DNA of 64,000 nucleotides from Camelimonas lactis. GTDB lineage: Bacteria; Pseudomonadota; Alphaproteobacteria; Rhizobiales; Beijerinckiaceae. Of the stretch, positions 43,321-53,338 are shown piece after piece. The translations under genes and the position numbers were made by a program. Each line of letters begins with the position of its first letter. The first letter of the stretch is position 1. A model generated the notes under the pieces. It made no database searches. It was given only the letters and a program-made list of their open reading frames with translations, and had not been told where the DNA came from. The stretch is taken from positions 558,001 to 622,000 of the forward strand of contig NZ_SLWL01000001.1 in assembly GCF_004342915.1 (NCBI RefSeq), in the 5' to 3' direction.

Positions 43321-46044
43321 GTGAGCACATACCGTCTCGACAGATTGTTCCGGCCCGCCTCCGTCGGCGTCGTCGGCGTCAGCCGCAGGGCGGGCTCACT
43401 GGGCCGGGTGCTGCTCAACAATTTGCTGGCCGGCGGTTTCGAGGGCACGGTTTACGCCATCAATCCGGCGTTTGCCTCCGCCAGCAACCATATTGACCTG
43501 CCTGGCGTCACGTTCGCGGCGAGCCTCGAGGACCTGCGTGAGACGCCGCCGGACCTGGTGGTGATCGTCTCCCCCTCCCTGACCATTGTTGAAAACGTCG
43601 CGGCGGCGGGGCGCATCGGCTGTTCGGCGGCGATTCTCGTGCCGCCCTCCCATGGCGTCAGCCCGCCGGAAATTCTCAGCGCCGTACGGGCCGAAGCGCG
43701 CAAGCATGGCCTGCGGCTGATCGGGCCTGGCGGCGTCGGGGTGATCTCCCCCCGCGCCCGGCTGAACGCCTCGCTCGGCGCGCGCATGCCCGGCTCCGGC
43801 GACATGGCGCTGATCTCCCAGTCCGGCGCCATCGCCAACGGCCTGGTCGAATGGGGCCGCCAGCATCAGATCGGCTTTTCCGGCGTCATTTCGATCGGCG
43901 AGCAGGTCGATGTCGACGTGGCCGACTGCCTTGACTATTTCGCGGCCGACGACCGCACCCGCGCCATTCTCGTCTATGTGGAGGATATCGCCGCCGCGCC
44001 CAAGTTCATGTCCGCGGCGCGGGCGGCGGCGCGGGCCAAGCCGGTGGTGGTGCTGCGGCCGGGGCGGCATGAAAAGCGCCCGCCGAGCGCGGACATGACC
44101 AGCGTCGCCGCTTTGGCGACGCGGGACGCGGTGTATGACGCCGCCTTCCGCCGCGCCGGCCTGCTGCGGGTGTTCGATCTCGACGAGATGTTCTCCGCCG
44201 CCGAAACCCTGGGCCGTCAGCGCCCGTTCTACGGCCGCCGCCTCGCCATCATGGTCAACGACCGGGGCGTGGGCGCGGTGGCGGTCGACCGGCTGCTCGA
44301 TCTGCAGGGCGAACTGGCGGAGCTGTCGGCCGAAACCCGCGCCAGGCTGGACACGCTGATGCCGGAGCGGGCGCCGGTGGCCAATCCGGTGGACACCACC
44401 GGCTACACGGATCCGCAATCCCTCGACGCGCTGGCGCGGACGCTGCTGCTCGACAAAACGGCCGACGCCCTGCTGGTCATCAATATTCCCAGCGCGCTGT
44501 CCGACTCCAACGAAGGCGCCCGCGCGCTGGTGGAGGCGGTGAAGACGCACCGCAAGGGGCGGGCCCTGCACAAGCCGGTGCTGGCGGTGTGGGTGTCGTC
44601 GGACGCCGAGGCGGGCCGGATTTTCGACGAAGCCGGCATTCCGCACTTCACTACCGAGGCCGAGGCGCTGGCGGGCTACATGCACCTGGTGCGCTACCGG
44701 GCGGCGCTCGATCTCCTGATGGAAACGCCGGACGCGCTGCCGCATGATTTCGCGCCGGACGCGGCGACGGCGCGCGCCCTGATCGCCGGAGCGATCGCCG
44801 ATGGCCGCGAGTGGCTCGACCCGGTCGAGATCCAGCAGTTGTTGCGCGCCTATGAGATACCGGTGGTGCCGGCGACCTTCGTGGCCGACGCCAGGGAGGT
44901 CGTGGCGGCCGCCCGGCCGTTGCTGGCGCAGGGCGACCAGGTCGTGGTGAAAATCGTTTCGCCGGAGGTGCCGCACCGCACGCGCATCGGCGGCGTGCGC
45001 CTGAACCTGCGCTCCGAGGCCGCGGTGCAGGCGGCGGTCGATGAGCTGCTGGAGATCACCAGGGAGCGCCAGCTCAGCGGCTTCGTGGTGCAGCCGATGG
45101 TCGACGAGCGGGATTCGCGCGCCCTGATCGCGGGCATCACCGATGACCCGCAGTTTGGGCCGGTGATGGTGTTCGGGCGCGGCGGGTCGGCCGTGTCGGT
45201 CATCAATGACATCTCGCTGGCGCTGCCGCCGCTCGATCTGAAACTGGCCGAGGTGATGATCGCCCGCACCCGCGTTTCCCTGCGTCTCAAGGGCTATCGC
45301 GACACCGAGCCGGCGGACGAGCACGCCATTCGCCTTACCCTGGTGAAGCTGTCCCAGATCGCCGTGGACCTGCCGGAGGTTCGCGAGCTGGAAATCAACC
45401 CGCTGCTTTCCGACAGCCTCGGCGTGGCGGCGCTCAACGCCCGGGTGCGGGTGGCGCCGGCGCCCGTGGGCGAGCGCCACGGCTCCGGTCATCCGCGCCT
45501 GTCGGTGCGGCCCTATCCCCGGGCCTGGGAGCGCACGATCACCGGCCGCAGCGGCAAGGTCTATTTCGTGCGTCCGGTGCGCCCCGAGGACGAACAGATG
45601 TTCGTCGACTTCATGAGCCAGGCTTCCGAGGACGATCTGCGCCTGCGCTTCTTCGCGCCGGTGCGCGATTTCAACCACGCCTTCGTCGCCCGGCTGGTGC
45701 AGGTGGACTACGCCCGGGCCATCGCCTTCGTGGCCATCGAGGCGGCGACGGGCCAGATGATGGGGGTGGTGCGCCTGCATGCCGATTCCAACCACGAGAA
45801 AGGTGAATACGCCATCATGGTCCGCTCCGAGCTCAAGGGCACCGGCCTTGGCATGGAGCTGATGCGGCTGATCATCGAATGGGCGCGCGCCGACGGCATC
45901 CGCGTCGTTGAAGGTCAGGTGCTGCGCGATAATCAGGCGATGCTTGGCGTCTGTCGCAAGCTCGGATTCTCGATCCGCGCCGATCGCGAGGACCCCTCGG
46001 TGATGATCGCCACGCTGCCGCTGGAGCGGGCGGCGGAAGCCTGA
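43321..46044 (+). CDS. Pat-like protein: ADP-forming acyl-CoA synthetase fused to GNAT acetyltransferase
   Basis: A 907-residue fusion. Order: CoA-binding Rossmann domain (about 10-140, SVGVVGVSRRAGSLGRVLLN), succinyl-CoA-ligase-like flavodoxin domains (about 145-460, SGDMALISQSGAIANGLVEW), ATP-grasp domain (about 490-715), and a GNAT domain (about 740-900, with ELKGTGLGMELMRLIIEWAR). This is the layout of Pat (YfiQ), the protein lysine acetyltransferase that inactivates acetyl-CoA synthetase. The expected phosphohistidine segment of true NDP-forming synthetases is hard to find, fitting a regulatory role. The start is GTG with GGGGGCAGGG before it. No cAMP-binding domain is seen. Confidence 0.88.
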   Translation: MSTYRLDRLFRPASVGVVGVSRRAGSLGRVLLNNLLAGGFEGTVYAINPAFASASNHIDLPGVTFAASLEDLRETPPDLVVIVSPSLTIVENVAAAGRIGCSAAILVPPSHGVSPPEILSAVRAEARKHGLRLIGPGGVGVISPRARLNASLGARMPGSGDMALISQSGAIANGLVEWGRQHQIGFSGVISIGEQVDVDVADCLDYFAADDRTRAILVYVEDIAAAPKFMSAARAAARAKPVVVLRPGRHEKRPPSADMTSVAALATRDAVYDAAFRRAGLLRVFDLDEMFSAAETLGRQRPFYGRRLAIMVNDRGVGAVAVDRLLDLQGELAELSAETRARLDTLMPERAPVANPVDTTGYTDPQSLDALARTLLLDKTADALLVINIPSALSDSNEGARALVEAVKTHRKGRALHKPVLAVWVSSDAEAGRIFDEAGIPHFTTEAEALAGYMHLVRYRAALDLLMETPDALPHDFAPDAATARALIAGAIADGREWLDPVEIQQLLRAYEIPVVPATFVADAREVVAAARPLLAQGDQVVVKIVSPEVPHRTRIGGVRLNLRSEAAVQAAVDELLEITRERQLSGFVVQPMVDERDSRALIAGITDDPQFGPVMVFGRGGSAVSVINDISLALPPLDLKLAEVMIARTRVSLRLKGYRDTEPADEHAIRLTLVKLSQIAVDLPEVRELEINPLLSDSLGVAALNARVRVAPAPVGERHGSGHPRLSVRPYPRAWERTITGRSGKVYFVRPVRPEDEQMFVDFMSQASEDDLRLRFFAPVRDFNHAFVARLVQVDYARAIAFVAIEAATGQMMGVVRLHADSNHEKGEYAIMVRSELKGTGLGMELMRLIIEWARADGIRVVEGQVLRDNQAMLGVCRKLGFSIRADREDPSVMIATLPLERAAEA

Positions 46045-46282
46045 GCGGCTCCAGCCGCCGGAGTCGGCGCCGCTGATGCTGAAACGGTGATTTGCGCCAG
46101 CTTTTCGATCTGGGGCATCTTCCGGCGAGGCGGCGTTCGCCCCGGAGGCAAACGCGGCGGCAAGTGCGGTGGAAAGCGCGGCGGAAAGCGGCGGGCGGCG
46201 CGGCCGGGCTTCGCCTGGCCCGCGATGTCTTCAAACTGGCCGGACTTCGTCCGGTCCGGGACGACTTCAGGAGGAGAACCCC

Positions 46283-49200
46283 ATGACCGATCGCACCGCG
46301 GCCGGAGCCGGCGACACGTCCCCCGCGGCGTCCGGGAATGGCTCTCCCATGGGCTGGCGGCTCCCCGCCGCAGCCGACATCGGCCTGCGCCGCATCGCGG
46401 CGGGGCCGCTCAGCGCCGGCCTGCTGCCGAACGGCGCGCTGTACGACCTGGTTCACGCGGCCCCGCAGGGCGAGGTGATGATCAACCAGATCGCCGGCTC
46501 CGGCGTCGCCTGGGGCATTGGCCGGATCGTGCTGCGCGCCGGCGATGGCCCCCCGGTGGACCTGCTGGGGCCGGGCTTCGACGGGAGGTTCGCGGCGGAG
46601 GGCGACAGCGCCGTCTGGGAGGGCGAGGCCCGGGGCAGGGGCGGCGCCCTCGCCTGGCGGGTCACGCTGAAGCTGCACGCCGACGCCCTGTGGACCTGGC
46701 GGGTTGACCTGCGCAACACGGCCGGTGGGGCGCAGGAGGTTGACGTCATCCTCATCCAGGACCTGGGGCTCGGCGATCGCGGCTTCCTGATGAACAACGA
46801 GGCTTATGCGTCGCAATATATCGACCACACGGTGATCGACGACGCGGAGCGGGGTCCGGTGACGCTGAGCCGGCAGGCGCTGGATCAGGGCGGGCGCCGG
46901 CCGTGGGTCGCCCACGGGGGGCTTGAGCGCATCGCCGGCTTCGCCACCGACGCCGCTGATATCTTCGGACCGGCGTTCCGGGGCGCGGGCGTGCTGGCCG
47001 GACATGATCTGCCGTCGCGCCGGTTACAGCGGGAGGTCGCCTGCATCGGCCTGCAATCCGCCCGGCTTGACCTGGCGCCGGGCGCGGCGCAGGGCGTCGG
47101 GTTTTTCGGCCTGTTCCAGCCGGACCATCCGCAGGCCTCGGGACCCGATGATCTGGCCATCGTCAATGCGGCGCTGGCGAAGCTGACGCCGGAGGCGACG
47201 GGGGCCGGCGACCTGAAGCCGGCGCCCGTGCGCCGATCCATCCTCCAGGCGGCTCCGGCGCTGATGGGAAGCCGGCCTGACGCGAGCGTTATCGACACCC
47301 TGTATCCGCAACGGCTGGCGGAGGAGGCGATCGACGGCGACGTCGCTTCGTTCTTCGTGGCGGAAGGGGCGCACAACCGCCATGTGGCGCTGCGCGACAA
47401 GGAACTGACGATGCAGCGCCGGCATGGGGCGCTGATCCGCAGCGGGGCCGGCGTGTTGCCGGCGGACGACATTTTCTGCGCCACCTGCTGGATGCACGGC
47501 GTGTTCGGCGCCCAGCTCACCCTCGGCAACACCTCGTTCCACAAGCTGTTTTCCGTCGCGCGCGATCCGTTCAACATCACCCGTGGCAGCGGCCTGCGGA
47601 TTCTGGTCGATCAGGGCGAGGGCTGGCGATTGCTGACGACGCCGTCGCTGTTCGAGAACGGCCTCAATGATTGCCGCTGGATCTATGAGACAGAGGCGGG
47701 CGGCAAGCCGGGGCGCATCGTCGTGCAGGCTTTCGCCAGCGTGCGGGAGCCGGCGCTGCGCTGGCGGGTGAAGATCGATGGGCCGCCCGCCCGTCTGCTG
47801 ATCGCCGGCCACTGCGTCATGGGCGAGCGCGAGCTTGGCCAGAGCGCCGCGGTGGTGGTCGACGCGCCGGCCGGCCGGGCCATGTTGCGGCCCGACCCTG
47901 CCTCCCTGTGGGGCCAGCATTATCCGGAAAGTGTCTATGTCTGGCAGGCGGAACAGCCGGAACTGACGCGGCGCATTGGCGGGTCCGAACTGCTGTTCGC
48001 CGATGGGGAGGCCGCCAAGGATGGCGCCGGGCTGGAGCCATGGCTGGTCGTCGGGACGGAGCCGGTGAACAGCTTCGCCTTCGCCATCACCGGCAGCCTC
48101 AGCGACGCCGCAGCCGCCCTGACGCTGGCCGATGAGGCCGCCGGCTGGGACGCCATGGCCGAGGCCCAGGCGGCGCGCGCGCACTGGAGCAGGCTGACCC
48201 GTGGGCTCGGCGTCGCCGGCGGCGGGCGGGCCGAAGGACTTTCCCTGGCGCTGCCGTGGCTGGTGCAGAACGCCATCATTCACGTCTCCGTTCCGCACGG
48301 GCTGGAGCAGTACACCGGCGGCGCCTGGGGCACGCGCGATGTCTGCCAGGGGCCGATCGAAATGCTGCTGGCGCTCGGTCATGACGCTGCGGCGCGGCAA
48401 ATCATGCTGACGGTGTTCGCCGAGCAGTACGCCGGGCGGGGCGACTGGTCGCAATGGTTCATGCTGCCGCCCTATTCGTTCATTCGCGACCGCTCCAGCC
48501 ACGGCGACGTCATCATCTGGCCGCTGAAAATGGTCTGCGATTACATCGAGGCCACTGGCGACGTCGCCTGCCTCGACGCGCAGGTCCCCTGGCGCACCTA
48601 TGACGACGCCACGGCGTCAACGCGCACGGACAGCCTGTCGGCCCACATCGACGCGCTGCTGCACACCGTGCGAAGCCAGTATCTGCCGGGCACGCATCTG
48701 ATCAGGCTGGGCGAGGGCGACTGGAACGACTCGCTACAACCGGCGGACGCCAGCCTGAAAGAGCGGATGGTCAGCGCCTGGACGGTGGCGCTGCTGTTCC
48801 AGCAGCTGAACCGCTACGCAGCCATTCTGGAGCGCATTGGCGAGGCCGGCCGGGCGGCGCCGCTGCGCGCCGACGCGGCGGCGATGCAGGCGGAGGTCAA
48901 CGCCCTGCTGATCCGCGACGGCGTCATCGCCGGTTATGGCCTGTTTCCTGAGGAGGGCGACGGCGCCCTGCCGGAGCTGCTGCTGCACCCATCCGACAGC
49001 CGCACCGGCGTGCGCTACTCCATGTTGCCGATGGTGCGGGCCATCGCCGGCGGCCTGTTCACGCCCGAGCAGGCGGCGCGGCATCTGGACATTATCCGCG
49101 ATCATCTGGCCGATCCGGACGGCGTGCGCCTGATGGACCGGCCGCTGCCATATCGCGGCGGCGTCGAGACCATCTTCCGCCGGGCCGAGTCCGCCGCCTG

Positions 49201-49663
49201 TTTCGGCCGCGAGATCGGCCTGATGTACACCCACAGCCACCTGCAATACGCCCAGGCGCTGGCCGCCCGGCTGGAGCAGGCGCGCGACGACCAGAGCCGC
49301 GCCGCCTTGCAAGAAGCGTTGCTGGCGGCGCTGGCGCTGGTTAATCCGGTGGATGTGGGCGCGGTGGTGGGCAACGCCAGCCCGCGCCAGCGCAACGCCT
49401 ATTTCAGCAGTAGCGACGCGGCCTTCGACAACCGGGCCGAGGCCGACGCGGAATGGGGCCGGGTGCGGGCCGGAACCATCGCCGCTGACGGCGGCTGGCG
49501 AATTTATTCCAGCGGTCCTGGCCTGTTCACCAACCTGGTGGTGCGCGATCTGCTGGGCCTGCGCCGGGATTTCGGCGCCTGGCGCGGCCGCAACGCCGCC
49601 CCGCCGGCGCTGGTCGCCACCCTGGAGCGCGATCCGGAAGGCTGGGAGCCCGTGCTGGCGTGA
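46283..49663 (+). CDS. GH94-type glycoside phosphorylase, beta-1,2-oligoglucan phosphorylase-like
   Basis: An 1126-residue cytosolic protein of the cellobiose-phosphorylase superfamily. An N-terminal beta-sandwich region (about 30-330) precedes further domains, and the catalytic (alpha/alpha)6 barrel follows (about 660-1010). The GH94 active-site segment RLGEGDWNDSLQPAD has DWND at 813-816. LPWLVQNAIIHVSVPHGLEQ and GTRDVCQGPIEMLL are typical barrel motifs. Length is close to 1,2-beta-oligoglucan phosphorylases (about 1,100 residues) and much more than cellobiose phosphorylase (about 820). AGGAGG lies seven bases before the ATG. There is no signal peptide. Neighbours encode PF10091 and GH3 proteins. 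Function is inferred from the family and locus, not proven. Confidence 0.85.
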   Translation: MTDRTAAGAGDTSPAASGNGSPMGWRLPAAADIGLRRIAAGPLSAGLLPNGALYDLVHAAPQGEVMINQIAGSGVAWGIGRIVLRAGDGPPVDLLGPGFDGRFAAEGDSAVWEGEARGRGGALAWRVTLKLHADALWTWRVDLRNTAGGAQEVDVILIQDLGLGDRGFLMNNEAYASQYIDHTVIDDAERGPVTLSRQALDQGGRRPWVAHGGLERIAGFATDAADIFGPAFRGAGVLAGHDLPSRRLQREVACIGLQSARLDLAPGAAQGVGFFGLFQPDHPQASGPDDLAIVNAALAKLTPEATGAGDLKPAPVRRSILQAAPALMGSRPDASVIDTLYPQRLAEEAIDGDVASFFVAEGAHNRHVALRDKELTMQRRHGALIRSGAGVLPADDIFCATCWMHGVFGAQLTLGNTSFHKLFSVARDPFNITRGSGLRILVDQGEGWRLLTTPSLFENGLNDCRWIYETEAGGKPGRIVVQAFASVREPALRWRVKIDGPPARLLIAGHCVMGERELGQSAAVVVDAPAGRAMLRPDPASLWGQHYPESVYVWQAEQPELTRRIGGSELLFADGEAAKDGAGLEPWLVVGTEPVNSFAFAITGSLSDAAAALTLADEAAGWDAMAEAQAARAHWSRLTRGLGVAGGGRAEGLSLALPWLVQNAIIHVSVPHGLEQYTGGAWGTRDVCQGPIEMLLALGHDAAARQIMLTVFAEQYAGRGDWSQWFMLPPYSFIRDRSSHGDVIIWPLKMVCDYIEATGDVACLDAQVPWRTYDDATASTRTDSLSAHIDALLHTVRSQYLPGTHLIRLGEGDWNDSLQPADASLKERMVSAWTVALLFQQLNRYAAILERIGEAGRAAPLRADAAAMQAEVNALLIRDGVIAGYGLFPEEGDGALPELLLHPSDSRTGVRYSMLPMVRAIAGGLFTPEQAARHLDIIRDHLADPDGVRLMDRPLPYRGGVETIFRRAESAACFGREIGLMYTHSHLQYAQALAARLEQARDDQSRAALQEALLAALALVNPVDVGAVVGNASPRQRNAYFSSSDAAFDNRAEADAEWGRVRAGTIAADGGWRIYSSGPGLFTNLVVRDLLGLRRDFGAWRGRNAAPPALVATLERDPEGWEPVLA

Positions 49664-49794
49664 AGGCTCCCGCCGTAGGGCCGGGATTGGTCGTTGACCG
49701 GAAGGCGGGGCGCGGGTGTCCGCAACAAGCGGACGCCCATGCAAGTTCCGGTTCTGCGGCTTCGCCCCTGATCAGGCGGGGGCTGCGAAAGCCT

Positions 49795-51066
49795 TCAGGC
49801 GCGCGGCGCGCGGGTGAAGCCGAGCAGGGCGAGGCCGGTTTTGATCTCGGGGCAGCTCATGAACAGCTCCCAGAGCAGGCCGCTGCGATAATTTTCGATC
49901 ATGCAGATGATCGGCCCCTGATCGATGGCTATGTGGGTGGGCGAGGCCCAGCCCCGCGCGTCGCTGAATGACGAGACGAAGCCGAGATCGGTCCAGATGC
50001 GGTCGCCCTTCTCCTCGTAGAAGCAGCGCAGCGCCGCCAGGGATTCGTCGGGCGTGTAAGGCATGGAGCTGATGGCGGCGGTGGGGGAGATGACGCCCAT
50101 GTCTTCGGTCGGCGACAGCGCCCGGTAGCCGGCGTCGGTTTCGGTGGCGGTGAGGCCCCAGCAGTTGGGGCCATAGCCGGCGAAGCCGAGCGGGTTGCGC
50201 ATGCACCAGGCCCGGTTGATCTGGGTGTGACGGACGTTCTGCGTCCAGTAATCGGCGTATTGATCGGAGAGGCCGCGTGGGTCCAGGCCCATGAAGGTGT
50301 AATGGGCGAAGAACAGCGGCCCGCCCCAGTCCGGTCCCAGCGGCAGCTCCAGCCCTTCGTAGCTCCGGCGGTTGTCGAACACCCGCGCCTCGGCGTAGCC
50401 GCGATGGTAGACGCGCGGCGGGGCGGGATAGCGCGGCGCCGAGGCGGCGAGAACGTAGGTGATCAGACATTCGTTCCAGCCGCGAATCTCATGATCCAGC
50501 ACCCAGCCGTGATTGGGGCTCCAGTGCCAGAACAGCACGGCCTGGTTGTTCTGGGTAAACCAGCTCCACTCGGTTTCGCCCCACAGAATGTCGGCCCAGT
50601 GGCGGATTTCCGCCTCCACCGCGTCGTCGCGGTGGAAATACTGGCGCACGCACAGCAGGCCCATCATCAGGTAGGACGTTTCGACGATGTCGGCGCCGTC
50701 GTCCTTGCGGCTGAAGGGAATGGTGGCGCCGGTGGCGCCGTTGATCCAGTGCGCGAAGGCGCCGTGGTAGGTCGGCGCATTGATCAGGAAGCGGACAATT
50801 TTCAGCACCCGCCCAGCCGCCTCCGCCCGGGTGACGAAGCCGCGCTCGACGCCGACCAGAATGGCCATCAGGCCAAAGCCGCTGCCGCCGATCGCCGCCG
50901 TGTCGGGCCGGCTGTGGTAGAAATCGGTGCGCTCATAGGCGAGGCCGCTGACCGGGTGGGCGAAATCCCAGAAGTAACGGAAGGTGTTGCGCTGCGTTTC
51001 GTCGAGCAGGGCGTTGTCGCCCAGACCGCGCCGCACAGGCGCCATTTGGAAAAGCCCACTGGCCAT
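49795..51066 (-). CDS. PF10091 glycoamylase/GH144-like protein
   Basis: A 423-residue (alpha/alpha)6-barrel protein of the family (PF10091) that includes the middle domain of cyclic beta-1,2-glucan synthases and, as I recall, GH144 endo-beta-1,2-glucanases. Motifs: TFRYFWDFAHPVSGLAYER, GGSGFGLMAILVGVERGF, RGWNECLITYVLAAS and SSMPYTPDESLAALRCFYEE. No signal peptide is visible, so action in the cytosol is expected unless it is carried out otherwise. It follows the ABC transporter gene with no gap (stop then ATG), so they are one operon. It is not fused to a glycosyltransferase, so it is unlikely to be a glucan synthase. Confidence 0.85.
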   Translation of the reverse strand: MASGLFQMAPVRRGLGDNALLDETQRNTFRYFWDFAHPVSGLAYERTDFYHSRPDTAAIGGSGFGLMAILVGVERGFVTRAEAAGRVLKIVRFLINAPTYHGAFAHWINGATGATIPFSRKDDGADIVETSYLMMGLLCVRQYFHRDDAVEAEIRHWADILWGETEWSWFTQNNQAVLFWHWSPNHGWVLDHEIRGWNECLITYVLAASAPRYPAPPRVYHRGYAEARVFDNRRSYEGLELPLGPDWGGPLFFAHYTFMGLDPRGLSDQYADYWTQNVRHTQINRAWCMRNPLGFAGYGPNCWGLTATETDAGYRALSPTEDMGVISPTAAISSMPYTPDESLAALRCFYEEKGDRIWTDLGFVSSFSDARGWASPTHIAIDQGPIICMIENYRSGLLWELFMSCPEIKTGLALLGFTRAPRA

Positions 51067-52917
51067 TTACGCGCTCTCCTGCTGTTTTTTCCGGGCTTCT
51101 GGCTGTTCGGGGGCGTCGCCGGCGGTGTTGGCGGCGGCGGCAAGGTCGTCGCGCTCCTGGCGCTCCAGCCGGACGATCCTGGTGAACATGGCCGGGTTCT
51201 CCACCTCCGGCCCCGTGTAGATCAGCCCGACGTCCGCCAGGTCCTCGCGGAAAATGTCCAGTATGGTCTGGCGGGACGCCGGATCCACCTGGTGCAGGGC
51301 CTCATCCATGATGATCCAGCGGGGGTGCTGCAGAATCGCGCGGACGAGCGCGATGCGCTGTTGCTGGTCCACCGGCAGTTCGCGGTCCCAGGTGGCGGCG
51401 CGGTCGAGCTGGTTCTCCAGCTTGTCGAGGCCGACCCGCTCCAGCGCCGTGATGATGTCGTCGTCCGCCACCTTGCCGCTGCAGGCGTAGAGAATGGAAT
51501 CGCGCAGGGGGCCGACGGGCAGGAAGGGCGAACGGGGCAGGAAGACGATTTCCTCGCGCGGCGGCGTGATGATGTCGCCGGAGCCGCGCGTCCAGAGGCC
51601 GGCGATCGCCCGGAACATGGTGCTTTTGCCGACGCCTGTCTCGCCGGTGATCAGCAGCCGTTCGCCAGGGTGAACAGTCACGTCCTCGCCCAGCCTGGCG
51701 ATGTGGCTGTTGCAGTACAGCTCCACGTGACGCAGCGACAGCTCCCCGGCCGCGCCGGTTTCGCGATGGATGCGCGGCCGGCTGTCCACCGGCGGATTGT
51801 CCAGCTCGATCAGCGCCTGACGGAAGGAGACGACGCGGATCAGCGTTGCCTGCCAGTCGGCGATGACGGCGAAATTGTCGACAAACCAGCGCAGCGCCTG
51901 CTGCACCTGGTTGAAGGCGCCCACCGCCATCATCAGCGCGCCGAAGCTGAGCTTGCCGCTGAAATAGGCCGGCGCGGCGACGATGATGGGCGCGACAAGG
52001 GCGAACCAGCCATAGCCGGAGGTGATCCAGGTCAGGCGCGTCAGCGCCGACACCAGATTGCGCATGGCGGCCAGCACATTGTTGAGCGGCTGTTCCAGCG
52101 TGTTGCGTTCGTGCGCCTCGCCGCCCTCCAGGGTCATGGCGTCCACATGCTGGTTGGTGCGCACCATGGCGACGCGCAGGTCGGCCTCGCGGGCGTAACG
52201 CTCGCTGTTGTAGGCGATGAGCCTGTGGCCGAAGATCCAGCTGAGCCAGGAGGCCGCGCCGGAATAGAACAGCGCCGCCCAGACCATGTAGCCGGGAATG
52301 AAGAATTCCTGGCCATCCCAGGTGAACACCACCGAGCGCGACAGCATCCACAGCACGCCGACGAAACTGAACAGCAGCAGCGTCGACTGGAACAGGCCAA
52401 TGGCGAGCTGCGCCGACAGCTCGGTGAGATGGCGCACGTCCTCGGCCATGCGCTGGTCCGGGTTGACCCCAATATCGCCGGCGCGGCTGATGCGGTAGGC
52501 GCGGCCGGGCGTCAGCCACTGGTCGAGCAGGTCGCGCGTCGCCTGTTTGCGCAACACCAGCTTCAGCATTTCCTGAAGCCAGGTCTGGGCCACCACGAGG
52601 CACAAAAGAATGCCGGCGATGAAGGCGAACTGGGTGAGCTGGTTCAGGAAGGCGTTGAAATTGCGCGCCGACAGCGCGTCATAGAACGGCTGGTTCCAGG
52701 CGTTGAGGCGGATCTGCATGTAAGCGACGCCGCTGACCACGACGACGACGCCAAGGATCAGCAGGCCGAGCTGGTTGCGCTCGGGCGAGACCAGCGCCGA
52801 GCGCAGCAACAGCATGACGTCCGCGATCAGAACGCGCGTGCTGTCCTCCGGCCGCCCCGCTTCCCCACCGGCATGCGGGGCTTTCGGGTCGGCGGCTTTC
52901 TCGCTGGCCTTCGCCAT
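51067..52917 (-). CDS. SbmA/YddA-like ABC transporter (fused permease-ATPase) with atypical motifs
   Basis: A 616-residue half-transporter. The membrane domain has about six helices (about 45-345). The ATPase domain (about 395-590) has Walker A GETGVGKST (425-433) and Walker B RWIIMDEA. The signature, LSxGEQQR in this family, reads LPVDQQQR, and the H-loop histidine position is in IYTGPEVE with no histidine. I start at the ATG at 52917, with GGGAG six bases before it; the ATG at 52950 has a poor site. SbmA/BacA relatives import peptides. Here the linked PF10091 gene suggests a glycan substrate or a role beyond import. Confidence 0.82.
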   Translation of the reverse strand: MAKASEKAADPKAPHAGGEAGRPEDSTRVLIADVMLLLRSALVSPERNQLGLLILGVVVVVSGVAYMQIRLNAWNQPFYDALSARNFNAFLNQLTQFAFIAGILLCLVVAQTWLQEMLKLVLRKQATRDLLDQWLTPGRAYRISRAGDIGVNPDQRMAEDVRHLTELSAQLAIGLFQSTLLLFSFVGVLWMLSRSVVFTWDGQEFFIPGYMVWAALFYSGAASWLSWIFGHRLIAYNSERYAREADLRVAMVRTNQHVDAMTLEGGEAHERNTLEQPLNNVLAAMRNLVSALTRLTWITSGYGWFALVAPIIVAAPAYFSGKLSFGALMMAVGAFNQVQQALRWFVDNFAVIADWQATLIRVVSFRQALIELDNPPVDSRPRIHRETGAAGELSLRHVELYCNSHIARLGEDVTVHPGERLLITGETGVGKSTMFRAIAGLWTRGSGDIITPPREEIVFLPRSPFLPVGPLRDSILYACSGKVADDDIITALERVGLDKLENQLDRAATWDRELPVDQQQRIALVRAILQHPRWIIMDEALHQVDPASRQTILDIFREDLADVGLIYTGPEVENPAMFTRIVRLERQERDDLAAAANTAGDAPEQPEARKKQQESA

Positions 52918-53338
52918 CCATTGCTCCCACGCCGCCAGGGCTGGTTCCATTTGTCCGCGATCAGGCGCGGCTCCAGATCAGGGGCGGGCGCCTGCCCACC
53001 GTATCAAGCCCCGTGGCAAGAACCGGTTCCACGCCAGATCGCCGTTCGCGTGTTTGCGCCCGGGCTCCCAGATTCAGACCTCACCAGATGCGGACTTTAC
53101 CAGATGCAGATCTGGCCACTCTGGTTCGCCAGCTGCGCCGCGCCATTGATTCGGACACAGGATACCGCGCGTCCGTTAACCCGCCCATTATGGCGTCAAC
53201 CGGGCGTCCTGCGCCGCCCCGGGAGGCGACGGGTGGCGCCGCGGCGCCATTGCCTGGCCGGCGGGGTGCGGGCATGCTGTCGGGCGCAGGCTGAAACGGC
53301 CCTCCCGATGGGCGTTCCGCCACAATACGGGAGCCGCC
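52918..53338. other. Divergent promoter region of the carbohydrate locus
   Basis: Non-coding. It separates the leftward ABC/PF10091 operon from the rightward GH3/GH15 operon, so it should hold both promoters. Two copies of ACCAGATGC at 53083-53091 and 53099-53107, with a 16-base period, are the best candidate for a binding site. No LacI- or GntR-type regulator gene is next to it. Confidence 0.5.

Noticed and set aside
43396-45795. 799-codon open frame opposite the Pat-like gene
   Set aside because: His/Arg/Gln-rich composition and no domain. It is antisense to a clear fusion protein.
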